Assembly (NCBI GenBank): GCA_964245075.1
Contig: CAXTLC010000001.1
Coordinates: forward strand, 1 to 64,000
Origin: LMUY01 sp964245075
GTDB lineage: Bacteria; Pseudomonadota; Alphaproteobacteria; Acetobacterales; Acetobacteraceae
Length of the DNA: 64,000 bases
Direction: 5' to 3'
Shown here: positions 12,101 through 21,675 of the stretch, in pieces
How the letters are laid out: the number at the start of each line of letters is the position of its first letter
How positions within the stretch are numbered: the first letter of the stretch is position 1
Made by a program: the position numbers and the translations under genes
The notes under the pieces: generated by a model
Told to the model about the DNA's origin: nothing
The model's input: only the letters and a program-made list of their open reading frames with translations
The model's database searches: none

Positions 12101-15100
12101 CTCCAGCGACGGGCGCGACAAGAGCCTCACGGCGCCGTCCGTCAAGGGCCAGCGCCGGGCTCTGGAGCGAGCCTACGCCGGACTTGACTTCTCGCCATCT
12201 GCGGTCGGCCTGGTTGAAGCCCACGGCACCGGAACGATAGCGGGCGACCGCGCCGAGCTAGCAACCTTGCAGCACGTCTTCCAGGAAGCCCAGTCGGCTC
12301 CGCAAAGCTGCGCCATCGGCTCGGTCAAGTCGATGATCGGCCACACCAAGAACGCGGCCGGCCTGGCGGGCCTGATCAAGACCAGCCTCGCCCTGCATTA
12401 CCGCACGCTGCCGCCGACGCTGTTCGAGGAGCCAAGCGTTGCGATCCGTGACCGGTCGATGCCGTTCTACGTCACTGGCCAGGCGCGCCCGTGGATGCAC
12501 AGCCGGTCCTCGCCGCGTCGTGCCGGCGTGAGCGCCTTCGGCTTCGGCGGCACGAACTTCCACGCCGTTCTGGAGGAGTTCCCGGGTCACAGCGCGGCGC
12601 TGCCGGCGCGGCCTGCCGAACTCCTGGTCTTCCGCGGTCCAGGGCGCACGGAACTCGCCGGGCAGGTCGACGCACTGCTGCAATCGATCGGCCGCGGCCA
12701 GCCGCCGCGCTTGATCGACGTCGCGGCCACCCTCCTCCGTGAGGAGCGCGATGCGAAGGGGGATTGCCGGCTTGCTGTCGTCGCCAGCAGCTTGGCGGAG
12801 CTGCCGTCCCTCCTGGGCACGGCTGCGCAGAAACTGCGGGCAGACGCGCCCATGCCGTCGGCCGGGCCGATCCTCTTCGGCGAGGGCGAGCCTGCGGCCG
12901 GCACGACAGCGTTCCTGTTCCCTGGTCAGGGCTCACAGCAGATCAACATGCTGGACCAGTTGGCGCTGTATTTCCCGATCGTGCGGGAACGGTTCGAACT
13001 TGCCGACCATATCCTCTCGGAGGTGCTGCCCTCGTCACTGGCCAGGGCCATCTTTCCACCCCCGGCCTATGACGCCGGGGAAGCCGGGGAGCAGCGTAAG
13101 ACACTTGAGCAGACTTGGTTCGCACAGCCGGCCCTCGGGGCTGCGGACTACGCCATGCATGCCTTGCTCGATGACCTGGGCATCCACCCCGACGTGGTTG
13201 CCGGGCACAGCTACGGCGAGTACGTCGCCCTCTGCGTTGCAGGCACGTTGTCATTCTACGACCTGATCCGCCTGTCTGAACTCCGGGGGCGCGTCGTCCA
13301 GGAGACGCAGGGACGTGGCGCCGTCGCGATGCTGGCTGTCAACGAGGGTCGCGACGTCGTCCAGGGCCTGTTGGCAGAAAGCCCAGGCGTCACGATCGCG
13401 ACGGTGAATGCCCCCAAGCAGCTAACCGTCGGCGGGGGGCGCGACGCGATCGACGCGTTCGCCAAACGGCTCGCGGACTTGTCGATCCGTTGCAGCAAGC
13501 TCCCGATGAGCGCTGGGTTCCACATTCCGGAAGCGTTCGCCGCGGCCGCCCTGTTCGCCCGTGCCGCCACTCTGGTGAAATTCCGGCCGCCTCGGTTGCC
13601 CGTCTACACCGGGTTGACCGCAGCGCCCTACCCGGCGGATGCCAACGGCATCCGGCGCATCCTCATCGATCAGCTCACGAAGCCGGTGCACTTCCTCGAC
13701 CAGGTCGAGGCGATGTACGCGGCGGGGGTTCGGACCTTCATCGAGGTCGGGCCTGGCCAGATCCTAAGCGGGCTTACCCGGCAGATCCTAGCCGGCCGGC
13801 CCGCCCGCCTTCTGACACCTGACCGGCCCGGCGCCAGCAATCCAATCGCGGATTTCCTTGGCGTCGTGGGACAGCTGTTCGCAGGCGGCGCGCAGCCACG
13901 TCTGGATCGGCTCTTCGCGGGCGTGGCGTTGCGGAGCGGCCGCTTCGAAGGTCTGGCCGAGCAGGTGACGCACTCGGCGACGACTTGGCTGGTCGACAGC
14001 AGCCGCAGCCGCCCATTGCGACCGACAGCAGCCGCGCCGCTGCCATTGCCGAAGGCGGAGAGCCGGCAGCCTTTGCCGGCAGAAGCGCCAGCCAGGGCGA
14101 CAGTGCCTGCTGCGGAACCTGTCATGCCGGTTGCCGTTTCAAAGCCGCTTCACGTTCCTCAGGTCGCCATGCCGGTTCCACCGGCGCCGCGACGCGTCGC
14201 CTCTCCAGTTTCACCGTCCTCGACAGTTCGGCCGCAGCCGGCTCCCGCGGTGGCGGTGGCGGCAAAGGATGTGCCGCGCGCAGACGCCGCTCCGTCGCTC
14301 CAGACACTGCTCGACGAATTCCGTGCATATCAGGCGACAGCGCAACGGGAGCGGGACATGCTGCTCGAACGCGTCCTGGCCGAACTGAAGCCGCTCGATC
14401 CGGAAAGCCAGGGCCTGGACCAGCGGGTGCCTGCCGCCGCGAGGCCGGGTCCAGCCGTCGCGGCGTTGCCCACGACGACACCGGAGCCCGTCCAGGTTGG
14501 CGCTCATCAGCGGGCGGTAAGCCGAGCGGCTGACCCGGGACCCGTCTTGAACGGCGTGTCCGCGGCCGTGACGCCATCAAGTTCTGCCAAGCCGGCCATG
14601 GCCCAAGTCCTGCTCGAGCTTGTCAGCGAGCGTACGGGCTATCCCGTCGACATGCTCGTCGCCGAGCATGACATGGAGGCAGACCTCGGCATCGATTCCA
14701 TCAAGCGAACGGAGATCTTCAGCGCCCTTCGCGAACGGCTCGACGCGGACCTGCGAACATCGACCGCGGAAACGTTCTTTATCGAGACCGCGCAGTTGCG
14801 CCGGCTCGGTGACGTGACCGCTTGGCTCGAGGCGATGCGCCGGCCGCAGGCGCCGGAACCGCCAGCGCCGAAGCAGGTGCCGGCAAAACCGGCCACGTTG
14901 CGGAACGCGCCTGTCGCACCCGTTCTGGCCGAGACTGCGGCTCCCTCGTCGCCGGCCACCGTCGCGCCGTCTCTCGCCGAGACCACGCTGGCTTTGGTGA
15001 GTTCGCGTACCGGCTATCCAGTCGAGATGCTCGACCTCGACTACGACCTCGAAGCCGATCTTGGAATCGACTCGATCAAGCGTACCGAGATCTTTGGCGC

Positions 15101-17336
15101 GCTTCACGAGAACCTTCAGACCGATCAGCCTTTCGAGGAATTCTTCGCGAGAGCCACCCAGCTTCGCAGCCTCCGCCAGGTGCTGGCGTGGATCGAAGCG
15201 TCGCACGGTGCCGTTCGTCACGCGCCTCCCGAGGCCGAGCCGACGTCTCCGCCTGCGGCAATCGTGGAAAGCACCGCACCGGAGCACTCCGCCCTTGACT
15301 GGCGGACCCTCTTGCTCGACCTCGTGAGCGACCGCACCGGTTACCCGGTGGACATGCTGCAACCCGACCATGACCTCGAAGCCGATCTCGGGATCGATTC
15401 GATCAAGCGAACGGAGATATTCGGGGCGCTTTACGAGCGGATGGGGCAGGATCGCGTCGAGGCCATGCCGGCGGACTCCTTCTTCCTTGCCGCCAGCCCA
15501 CTGCGCAGCCTTCGGGAGATCAGTGTCCTGTTGCAGGCCATGACGTCACCGCGGTCGCCTGCCTTGCCCCAGCCGCCTCCGCCTGCGCCGCCGCACTCGA
15601 ATGGCAAGCAGAACCAGTACGACGAACCCGGACCTGGTTCCTCCGACGGTGTCACGCGCTACGTGGTGCAACCCAGATGGACAATGGTTGAAGGCCCGTC
15701 GGACACACAGATGATGTTCTATCGGCCGGAAGACGGCTTGCTGGAGCGGGCGCTCGACGGACTGCGGCAACGGGAATGGGGAGTCTTGCTTCTTACCGAA
15801 GATTCCACCGGGAGAGCGCAGCAACTCGCAGAGGCGCTCCGCAGCACGGACTTTCCACCACCGATCGCGTTGGTCCGCCATGCGGCCGGAGCGCGAGCTG
15901 TAAGCCATGGCAATTACGAGGCAAACCTGTTGGCGGCCGAGTCCGTCAGCCAGCTACGCGATCTCATCAGGCAGCAGTTGGGGCTGGTAACGGATATATG
16001 GCATCTCCTGCCGCTTGCTCCTGGGACAGGTCACGGGCACGAGATGCTCGAACTTCGCAGCCTGTTCGTGCTGTCATCCGTGTTTGGCCGGGATCTCCAG
16101 CAGGCGCGTGGAACTCTCGGCGCCGTGACGGCCATGGGGGGCAGTCTCGGCCTGCAACCCGGCCCGACGCCGTTTGCTCCCGGCCAGGCTGGATTGCCGG
16201 GCTTGATCAAGTCCCTTGCCCAGGAATGGCCCGAGGTCTTCGTTCGGTGCTGGGATCTGGACCCGGCTGATGACGGCGACGCAGGTTACGCAAAGATCTG
16301 GCCGGAATTCGGTGGATGGGACAACGCCATCGAGGTCGGGTATTCCAACCGGGGCCGTTGCGTGCCGGAAGCGATCAAGGCGAACTTGGAGCAGTGGAGC
16401 CAAACTCAGGTCGAGCTTGACCGCAGCTCAGTGGTCCTGATCACAGGAGGCGCTCGCGGTATCGGCGCGCACGTCTGTGCCGCGCTTGCCGCACGGTATG
16501 GCTGCCGCGTGGTGATGACGGGGCGCGCTCCGGCTCCAGCTCCGGAGCCGTCCGAGACGGCGAGCTTGACCACTGGAATGGAACTGAAACGCGCGCTGGC
16601 GGAGATCCAGCGCCGTGAAGGCGGAAATCTGTCGCCCTCGGCCATTGAGGCTGGTTACCAGGCATTGTTGCGGACGCGCGAGATGCGGGCGAACTTCGCT
16701 CGCCTGTCGGCCCTCGGCGTCTCGTACGACTACCATTGCCTTGACGTTTGCGAGGAGCCGGCGCTGCAAGCGCTCGTGGAGTCGCTGTACCGCCAGTATG
16801 GCCGCATCGATGGCGTCATCCATGCGGCCGGTATTGTCGAGGACGGTCTGGTTCTCAACAAGCCGCTCGAATCGTTCGATCGCGTGTTCACCACCAAGGT
16901 GTCGCCTGCGTTGACGCTGGCCCGCGCGCTGCGCCCCGAGCGTTTGCAGTTCATGGCATTCTTCTCGTCGGTCGCTGCCCATTATGGATGTGCCGGAGGT
17001 GCCGATTACGCGGCGGCCAATGGAGCGCTGAACAAGCTCGCCAGGCAGCTTGATGCCAGGTGGGCGGGCCGGGTTGTCAGCATCGGTTGGGGTCCCTGGG
17101 CCGAGTCAGGCATGGCGACCCGTTATTCCGGCAAACTGCACGAGGACCGCGGATTTGACTGGCTGTCCATCAACGCAGGCTGCCAACGGTTTATCGACGA
17201 GATTTCCCTAGGCCGTAAAGGCGAGCCCGAGGTGCTGATATTCGCCAGCGCCGGCACTGGACCGCAAATGCCGATCGCGGCCGTGACGCCGTCAGCCGCC
17301 GCGACTCACTCTGACCTTGTTCCCTCCGTTGCTTGA
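9111..17336 (+). CDS. Pfa-like type I polyketide/lipid synthase: 2x NMO-like barrel-KS-AT-ACP-ACP-ACP-KR
   Basis: A giant multidomain synthase of about 2741 residues. From the ATG at 9111, the order is as follows. Residues ~18-225 and ~320-640 are two nitronate-monooxygenase/PfaD-like FMN barrels; the second keeps ECGGHIG, while the first has AGGRVG. The ketosynthase spans ~703-1155 with a full Cys903-His1038-His1078 triad (DAACGSS, EAHGTG, IGHTKNA). The acyltransferase spans ~1266-1573 with GHSYGE (Ser1367). A Pro/Ala-rich linker (~1640-1823) follows. Three tandem ACPs all carry GIDSIKR (Ser1863, Ser1988, Ser2097), the hallmark of PUFA-synthase PfaA. The ketoreductase (~2190-2690) has TGGARGIG and Tyr2633. 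A GTG at 9087 and an ATG at 9162 are alternative starts. The enoyl-reductase-like barrels are normally a separate subunit (PfaD). This is the first gene of a six-gene overlapping operon, and its product is unknown. Confidence 0.9.
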   Translation: MAYRNNISNHCSANSRHMEIAVVAPPGVQGISIPLAAARSGEVALLDLVSGSHIPAFEADFTRLSEASGGSFAIRVDTASVIRLAAFCAKHEFKLDLVVVRSLCGDLAHPAGAVAALRGHCRRIYCEVVSLDEAEQAQDAGADGVVAKGNEAGGRVGSKTTFVLLQSLCPRLSIPVWAQGGVSPHTLAACRVAGASGVILDTSLALAEETTIEEPHRTFVAAMDGTETVCLGESLDVRYRVHKLVGRDAIASLRTLENGDGDRDAFIAQLQAVLQENSLYPVGQDAALAGRLATQHRTVAGILRAYRSQLSDGLRIAAATAPLAEGSAFAEAHGTRLPIAQGPMTRVSDVPGFAKAVADQGGLPFLALAMLREAEVEALLRDTVSMLADQPWGVGILGFISPELQAEQLRAVMKTRPRFAILAGGRPDQAATLEAAGIRTYIHAPSARLLDMFLRAGSRRFIFEGRECGGHIGPLSSAMLWDAALHVLREFQARSEKPETIDVLFAGGVHDAVSAAMVGAFAAGRPASIRMGVLMGTAYVFTHDALQTGAIVAPYQDEAIACLDTVILDSDGGHAIQCARTAYADEFKALKRELLQSGLTSAETRQRLDEANLGRMRLASKGLARSADGAPGPRLVEVAPDQQKQQGMYMLGQIAALREEPCDLADLHADVTQGSTEVLRRVFSDMQTESPRRTRSAAVSGNLEPIAIVGMACRLPKASSVPQFWDNILNRLDAIQEVPADRWQSSQFYSENAKLPDRVISKWGGFIEPMHFDPVTYGIPPASVSSIEPLQLLFLDVVRRALEDSGYDKRPFDRERAAVVIGTGGAPCDLAGSYEVRALMEHYIGRLDDIDPAVRDSVLAALKRTLPVLTEDSFAGILPNVMAGRVANRFDLGGPNLAVDAACGSSLAALDAAVKELRQGTSDMAVVGGADGQQNIYGYLLFSKTRALSPRGRCRPFDAQADGIAISDGVAAIIVKRLGDALRDGDRIYSVIRGVAGSSDGRDKSLTAPSVKGQRRALERAYAGLDFSPSAVGLVEAHGTGTIAGDRAELATLQHVFQEAQSAPQSCAIGSVKSMIGHTKNAAGLAGLIKTSLALHYRTLPPTLFEEPSVAIRDRSMPFYVTGQARPWMHSRSSPRRAGVSAFGFGGTNFHAVLEEFPGHSAALPARPAELLVFRGPGRTELAGQVDALLQSIGRGQPPRLIDVAATLLREERDAKGDCRLAVVASSLAELPSLLGTAAQKLRADAPMPSAGPILFGEGEPAAGTTAFLFPGQGSQQINMLDQLALYFPIVRERFELADHILSEVLPSSLARAIFPPPAYDAGEAGEQRKTLEQTWFAQPALGAADYAMHALLDDLGIHPDVVAGHSYGEYVALCVAGTLSFYDLIRLSELRGRVVQETQGRGAVAMLAVNEGRDVVQGLLAESPGVTIATVNAPKQLTVGGGRDAIDAFAKRLADLSIRCSKLPMSAGFHIPEAFAAAALFARAATLVKFRPPRLPVYTGLTAAPYPADANGIRRILIDQLTKPVHFLDQVEAMYAAGVRTFIEVGPGQILSGLTRQILAGRPARLLTPDRPGASNPIADFLGVVGQLFAGGAQPRLDRLFAGVALRSGRFEGLAEQVTHSATTWLVDSSRSRPLRPTAAAPLPLPKAESRQPLPAEAPARATVPAAEPVMPVAVSKPLHVPQVAMPVPPAPRRVASPVSPSSTVRPQPAPAVAVAAKDVPRADAAPSLQTLLDEFRAYQATAQRERDMLLERVLAELKPLDPESQGLDQRVPAAARPGPAVAALPTTTPEPVQVGAHQRAVSRAADPGPVLNGVSAAVTPSSSAKPAMAQVLLELVSERTGYPVDMLVAEHDMEADLGIDSIKRTEIFSALRERLDADLRTSTAETFFIETAQLRRLGDVTAWLEAMRRPQAPEPPAPKQVPAKPATLRNAPVAPVLAETAAPSSPATVAPSLAETTLALVSSRTGYPVEMLDLDYDLEADLGIDSIKRTEIFGALHENLQTDQPFEEFFARATQLRSLRQVLAWIEASHGAVRHAPPEAEPTSPPAAIVESTAPEHSALDWRTLLLDLVSDRTGYPVDMLQPDHDLEADLGIDSIKRTEIFGALYERMGQDRVEAMPADSFFLAASPLRSLREISVLLQAMTSPRSPALPQPPPPAPPHSNGKQNQYDEPGPGSSDGVTRYVVQPRWTMVEGPSDTQMMFYRPEDGLLERALDGLRQREWGVLLLTEDSTGRAQQLAEALRSTDFPPPIALVRHAAGARAVSHGNYEANLLAAESVSQLRDLIRQQLGLVTDIWHLLPLAPGTGHGHEMLELRSLFVLSSVFGRDLQQARGTLGAVTAMGGSLGLQPGPTPFAPGQAGLPGLIKSLAQEWPEVFVRCWDLDPADDGDAGYAKIWPEFGGWDNAIEVGYSNRGRCVPEAIKANLEQWSQTQVELDRSSVVLITGGARGIGAHVCAALAARYGCRVVMTGRAPAPAPEPSETASLTTGMELKRALAEIQRREGGNLSPSAIEAGYQALLRTREMRANFARLSALGVSYDYHCLDVCEEPALQALVESLYRQYGRIDGVIHAAGIVEDGLVLNKPLESFDRVFTTKVSPALTLARALRPERLQFMAFFSSVAAHYGCAGGADYAAANGALNKLARQLDARWAGRVVSIGWGPWAESGMATRYSGKLHEDRGFDWLSINAGCQRFIDEISLGRKGEPEVLIFASAGTGPQMPIAAVTPSAAATHSDLVPSVA

Positions 17337-20300
17337 GGGCGAGCCATGGTTGGATGCCGATATCGACCCGGTCTCACACAGTCCGGACCAAGCTCCCGGT
17401 CGCAGACGACCGGACAGGATCGCGATTGTCGGGATGTCCTGCGCCTTTCCAGGCATCCGCGACCTGACCGAGTTCTGGCGCGACGTGAGTTCTGGCCGGC
17501 GGCACGACGAGAGCGCAAACGGCGGAGCGGCGCCTGCTGACACGGGCCGGGTCTTCGCCGCTGCGTTGCGGGACTTTGACACTGGGCGGCGAACCGGCAA
17601 TAGCGGCAGCGCGCCACAGCTAGGGGCCATGCTCGTCGCCGTCGCGGGCGGAACCGCCGATGATGCAATCCCAGCCGTGCCTTGGGGCGACCTTCCCGGG
17701 GGCGACCTTCCCGGTGGCCGCCCTGAGATCGCCGTTTCGAGATCCTCCACCGATGCGATCCGCCTCGTTCTCAGCCGTTTGCGGGACCTGACGTGCGACA
17801 TCGGGGTTGCCGTGAGCGCGGAGCCCCCGCGGGGTAGTGCTGGCCTGGCTGCTGCGCCCACTGCCATGCGGCCCTACACGACACTCGCCGACAGCCAGCG
17901 CTTGAGCCACGGCTGCGGAGCGATCGTGTTGAAGCGGCACGCCGACGCCGAGCGTGATGGCGACCGCATCTACGCCTTGATCGCTGGCATGGGTGTTTCG
18001 GCCAATCAGGTCCAAGCTCTTCATCTCGCTTATGCGCAATGCGACATCGACCCTGCCAGCATAAGCCTGGTCGAGGGCGGCGGAGCTTCCTCCCCGAGTG
18101 GCGATGCGGAGGAGATCGCAGCCCTGCATGAGGTTTTCGGCAAATCAGGCTTTCCTGAAGTTGCACTTGGCGCGGCAAGCCCGGTCACTGGAGCGGCAGG
18201 GCAGGCCGCTGCCGTAGCGGGACTGATCAAGGCCGCGCTGGCAATTCACCACCGTGCCTTGCCGCCGACGCTTGGAGCCGAGCAACCGCACCATGATCTC
18301 CAAGCGAGCCGGCTCTACATCCATCCAAGGCTGAGACCATGGATCTCACTCGCCAACGCCCCCCGGCGAGCCGGCGTCACCATGACAGGTCCATCTGGAT
18401 CGTATGCTCACTTCGTCCTGGAAGAGCACGCAGCAGCTTCGAGAGAGGCATGGCGCTCGCTCACGCCTTGCAAGTCGGAACTGATTGTCATTGCCGCCGC
18501 GACGCGGGAAGCGTTGCAGGAAGAGATCAGGCTCTTGCACCAGCTTGTCGCCCTGGGCAGAACAGAGATCAATCTCGCCGATCTCGCGTTCACTCTCGTC
18601 AGCCGCTTTTCCGATCGTCACACCTTTCGCCTGACACTGGTTGCTCGCACGGTCAGCGATCTAGCCGACCGGCTCGCGGCCGTTGACCAGAGATTGAGAA
18701 ACGACACGGTTGATGGCTGGAAGAACTACTTCGGGACCTATTTCGGCTCGGTCCACTACACCGGGAAGGTAGGCTTCCTGTTCCCCGGGGTGGGGTTCCC
18801 CGGCCTGGCTGGCGGGTATGCCGACCGGCTCGGCGACCTTGCGCTGTATTTTCCGGACGTCCTCGACTGGCTTGATCGCGCCGAAACGGCCTGTGCCGGG
18901 GATGAGGTGGGCTACAAGCTGAGCTTTCAGCTCTTCCCGCCGCCATACAGCGATATCGCGGTCCTCGCTGAAATAGAGGAGCAGTTGAAGTGGTCGCAGC
19001 GAGCGTCCACCGGGACGATGATCGCCAACCTGGCCACCTACTCGCTCGTTCGCGCGCTGGGCATTCGCGCAGACGTCATGACCGGCTTCTCCCTGGGTGA
19101 GTGGAGCGCGCTCGTCGCGGCTGGAATCATCGACATGGAGACCGCGGCGAGCACGTCCCAAGCGCCGGAGCAATCGTCGGCGCTCGTTCAGACCACCGAG
19201 CCGTACCGTGGCACCTGGGCGATGGTCAGCGCCTCGGCCGACGAGATCGAGGCGGTGATACAGCCGCTTGGCGATGAAGTCGCGGTCACGATCGATGTGT
19301 CACCGGACCAGGCGTTCATCGGTGGCGAGGAAGTCGCAGTCGGGATCGCGATCGAACGGTTGCGTGAAGCGGGCATCTGGGCTTCCGCAATCCCCAGCTC
19401 GCCGCTGATGGCGTCCTTCTCGGCCTTCCACACCAAGAACGCGGCGCCTTATGCTGAGCAGCTCACCAGGACGCTGTCCGCGATGCCGCTGAAGCGGCTT
19501 GACTGCGACATATACTCCTCCGTGACCGGGCGGCTCTTTCCGCCCGATCCGAAGGACATCGTCAAGATACTTGGAAAGAACGTCACTGACGCAGTGCGGG
19601 TGCGCGAAACCATAACGGCGATGCACAAGCAGGGCATTCGGATCTTCCTTCAGCTTGGCGGCGGAGGAAGACTGCTGCCAACCGTCCAGAAGAACCTCGC
19701 GCTCGAGCCGCACGTGGCGCTCTCGATCGATGTGGAGTACCTTCCCGGCCTGGAGCAACTGCAATACGTGCTCGCTCAGTTGCTGGCGCTGGGCGTGTCC
19801 CTGAATCCGATGTCGCTTTACACACATCGCGTGTTGAAGCGGCTGGATCTCGATTCGCAGTTCCGGCTTCCAGAAAGCCCGCCAGTCGGTCGCGACGAGC
19901 TGGCAAGCGCCGTTTCGCTTCCGGTTCTCACATGGCTGAAAGCCGTGTTCGAAGGCGAGCGCAAGGCCGACCAGGCTTTTTCCGCGCTTCTGGCGAAAGT
20001 CCTAGGGCAGCCCCGGCCGCGTTCGCCGGGCGCTCCGGTCCGGTCGGAGGCGCAACCGCTTCCCCCGTTCCCGTTGCGGGGCGAAGTGGTCGAGATCGAG
20101 CCGGGTAGAAGGCTTCGGTCCCGCCTAGTGCTCGACCTGGGGGAGCATCACTTCCTGAACGAGCACGTGCTCCTGGCCATGCCCGGCACGTTGAAGCCAG
20201 CGCGGGACCTCCTGCCGACGCTGCCGTTCGCCTTTGGCATCGAGATCCTTGCTCAAGCGGCACAGGCCCTGGTGCCTGGTCGCTCGGTGCTGGACTGCCA

Positions 20301-21675
20301 TGACGTCGAGGCGCTTCGATGGATCTCGCTGCAAGGCAGCGACACGCTCGTCCTGACGGTGACCGCAGACCGTGCGACGGACACTGACGTCCAGGTCGAG
20401 ATCCACATCGAAGGCAATGCCAAGCCGGCGATGCGTGGTCACGTCGCCATGGGCAGCTTGCCGCCGCCACCGCCGCCGATGCCGTTCCAATGCGAAACCG
20501 AGTGCCCGTTGAGCGCGACGGATTATTACGAGAGAGGGCCACTGTTCCAAGGTCCCCTGTTTCGGGCGATCACCAGCCTGCGTGCGCTTTCCCCGCAAGC
20601 CATGTCTGGTGAGATCGTGCTGCGTGATCCCGCCAGGTTGGTGACCAGCGATCATCTCGCGCCGATCTTCGACCCGATCCTGATCGACAGTGCCGCCCAG
20701 ATGCTGGGTGTCCCGACATGGATCAAGGACCAGCGCTTTCTCGTTCCGATCCGGGCCAAGCGGATCTCACGCTTCGGGGCCTTGCCGCCGCCCGGCACGG
20801 GGGCAGAGGTCAGGATAAACCATCGTCGGCTGGATGAGCGCCGGGTTGCCGGGGATTTCGACGTTGTCGGCCCCGATGCGGAGGTACTGCTTAGGATTGA
20901 GGGATGGCAGGAGATCTGGGTGCTGTGGCCCCAATGTTTGCTTGAGCGCAACCATCGTCCAAAGGAGGGAGTGGTCAGCCGCGCTTGGGATGCCGGTGAT
21001 GCCATGCTGGCCTGCTGTCGTGCGGGGCGCAACGATCTCGGCGACGTCGACCCCGGCTGGATTGCCCGCTACTACCTGACAAGGGCGGAACTACAGGACT
21101 ATTCAGACGCGGCGGACGTTCGTTGGCTGCTGGGCCGGCTGGCGGCCAAGGATTGCGTGCGGGCCTGGTTCCAGCGGCATCGCGGCGTAGTCCTGCATCC
21201 AGTAGAGGTCGAGCTTAGCGACTTGCCAGGGGGCAAGATCATGCTGCTGTCACCCCGTGATGGCCCGTCCTCAATAGCCGTCACGCATCTCGCCAACGAG
21301 GCCGTCGCCGTCGCGTCCAACATGGCAGCGGTCGAGATCGGCATGGCGAGCATGACCAGGGGTGAGGGCGGGTTGCAAAACACCACGCTCAGCCGCCAGG
21401 AGATGGCGTGCCTGCCGCAGACGGAGCCGGAACGGACAATCTGGGCGAGTCGCGCCTGGTGTGCCAAGCAAGCAAGCGCCAAGGCCGCAGGGCAGGGCAC
21501 CGCTGCCTTGTCGCGCTTCTCCGTGCGGCAAGTTCATCCGAAGAACGGGACGGTCGAGATTCTGGATGAGTTGCGTGGCATGGTCGTTCAGGTCGCCACA
21601 ACGATCGAGGGAGATCGCGTGACAGCCCTGTCGATAGCTCACCCACTCGCCGAACCCGCTCAAGCATGCCCTTGA
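17317..21675 (+). CDS. Second synthase subunit: inactive KS (CLF-like)-AT-dehydratase-degenerate PPTase
   Basis: A 1452-residue partner of the upstream synthase. Residues ~29-370 are a shortened ketosynthase fold that opens with IAIVGMSCAFPG. It lacks the active Cys and both His: VEGGGAS stands where VEAHGTG is expected, and SPVTGAAG where the IGH motif is expected. It is therefore chain-length-factor-like. The AT-like domain (~480-800) has GFSLGEW with Ser592 and an AFHTKN histidine motif, as in PfaB. A double-hotdog dehydratase (~920-1200) has HHFLNEH (His944/945/950) and the second-half motif LIDSAAQ. The C-terminal ~1235-1440 resembles a phosphopantetheinyl transferase (GRLAAKDCVR, SIAVTHL, WCAKQASAK), but the metal-binding acids appear replaced. 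The TTG at 17317 overlaps the upstream stop by 20 bases; TTG 17350 is an alternative. Translation is coupled either way. Confidence 0.85.
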   Translation: MFPPLLEGEPWLDADIDPVSHSPDQAPGRRRPDRIAIVGMSCAFPGIRDLTEFWRDVSSGRRHDESANGGAAPADTGRVFAAALRDFDTGRRTGNSGSAPQLGAMLVAVAGGTADDAIPAVPWGDLPGGDLPGGRPEIAVSRSSTDAIRLVLSRLRDLTCDIGVAVSAEPPRGSAGLAAAPTAMRPYTTLADSQRLSHGCGAIVLKRHADAERDGDRIYALIAGMGVSANQVQALHLAYAQCDIDPASISLVEGGGASSPSGDAEEIAALHEVFGKSGFPEVALGAASPVTGAAGQAAAVAGLIKAALAIHHRALPPTLGAEQPHHDLQASRLYIHPRLRPWISLANAPRRAGVTMTGPSGSYAHFVLEEHAAASREAWRSLTPCKSELIVIAAATREALQEEIRLLHQLVALGRTEINLADLAFTLVSRFSDRHTFRLTLVARTVSDLADRLAAVDQRLRNDTVDGWKNYFGTYFGSVHYTGKVGFLFPGVGFPGLAGGYADRLGDLALYFPDVLDWLDRAETACAGDEVGYKLSFQLFPPPYSDIAVLAEIEEQLKWSQRASTGTMIANLATYSLVRALGIRADVMTGFSLGEWSALVAAGIIDMETAASTSQAPEQSSALVQTTEPYRGTWAMVSASADEIEAVIQPLGDEVAVTIDVSPDQAFIGGEEVAVGIAIERLREAGIWASAIPSSPLMASFSAFHTKNAAPYAEQLTRTLSAMPLKRLDCDIYSSVTGRLFPPDPKDIVKILGKNVTDAVRVRETITAMHKQGIRIFLQLGGGGRLLPTVQKNLALEPHVALSIDVEYLPGLEQLQYVLAQLLALGVSLNPMSLYTHRVLKRLDLDSQFRLPESPPVGRDELASAVSLPVLTWLKAVFEGERKADQAFSALLAKVLGQPRPRSPGAPVRSEAQPLPPFPLRGEVVEIEPGRRLRSRLVLDLGEHHFLNEHVLLAMPGTLKPARDLLPTLPFAFGIEILAQAAQALVPGRSVLDCHDVEALRWISLQGSDTLVLTVTADRATDTDVQVEIHIEGNAKPAMRGHVAMGSLPPPPPPMPFQCETECPLSATDYYERGPLFQGPLFRAITSLRALSPQAMSGEIVLRDPARLVTSDHLAPIFDPILIDSAAQMLGVPTWIKDQRFLVPIRAKRISRFGALPPPGTGAEVRINHRRLDERRVAGDFDVVGPDAEVLLRIEGWQEIWVLWPQCLLERNHRPKEGVVSRAWDAGDAMLACCRAGRNDLGDVDPGWIARYYLTRAELQDYSDAADVRWLLGRLAAKDCVRAWFQRHRGVVLHPVEVELSDLPGGKIMLLSPRDGPSSIAVTHLANEAVAVASNMAAVEIGMASMTRGEGGLQNTTLSRQEMACLPQTEPERTIWASRAWCAKQASAKAAGQGTAALSRFSVRQVHPKNGTVEILDELRGMVVQVATTIEGDRVTALSIAHPLAEPAQACP

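Noticed and set aside
9111..17336. Heterocyst glycolipid (Hgl) or enediyne synthase
   Set aside because: Enediyne synthases are single proteins KS-AT-ACP-KR-DH-PPTase with one ACP, and Hgl systems are split differently. The triple GIDSIKR ACPs and NMO-like barrels fit Pfa-like synthases better.
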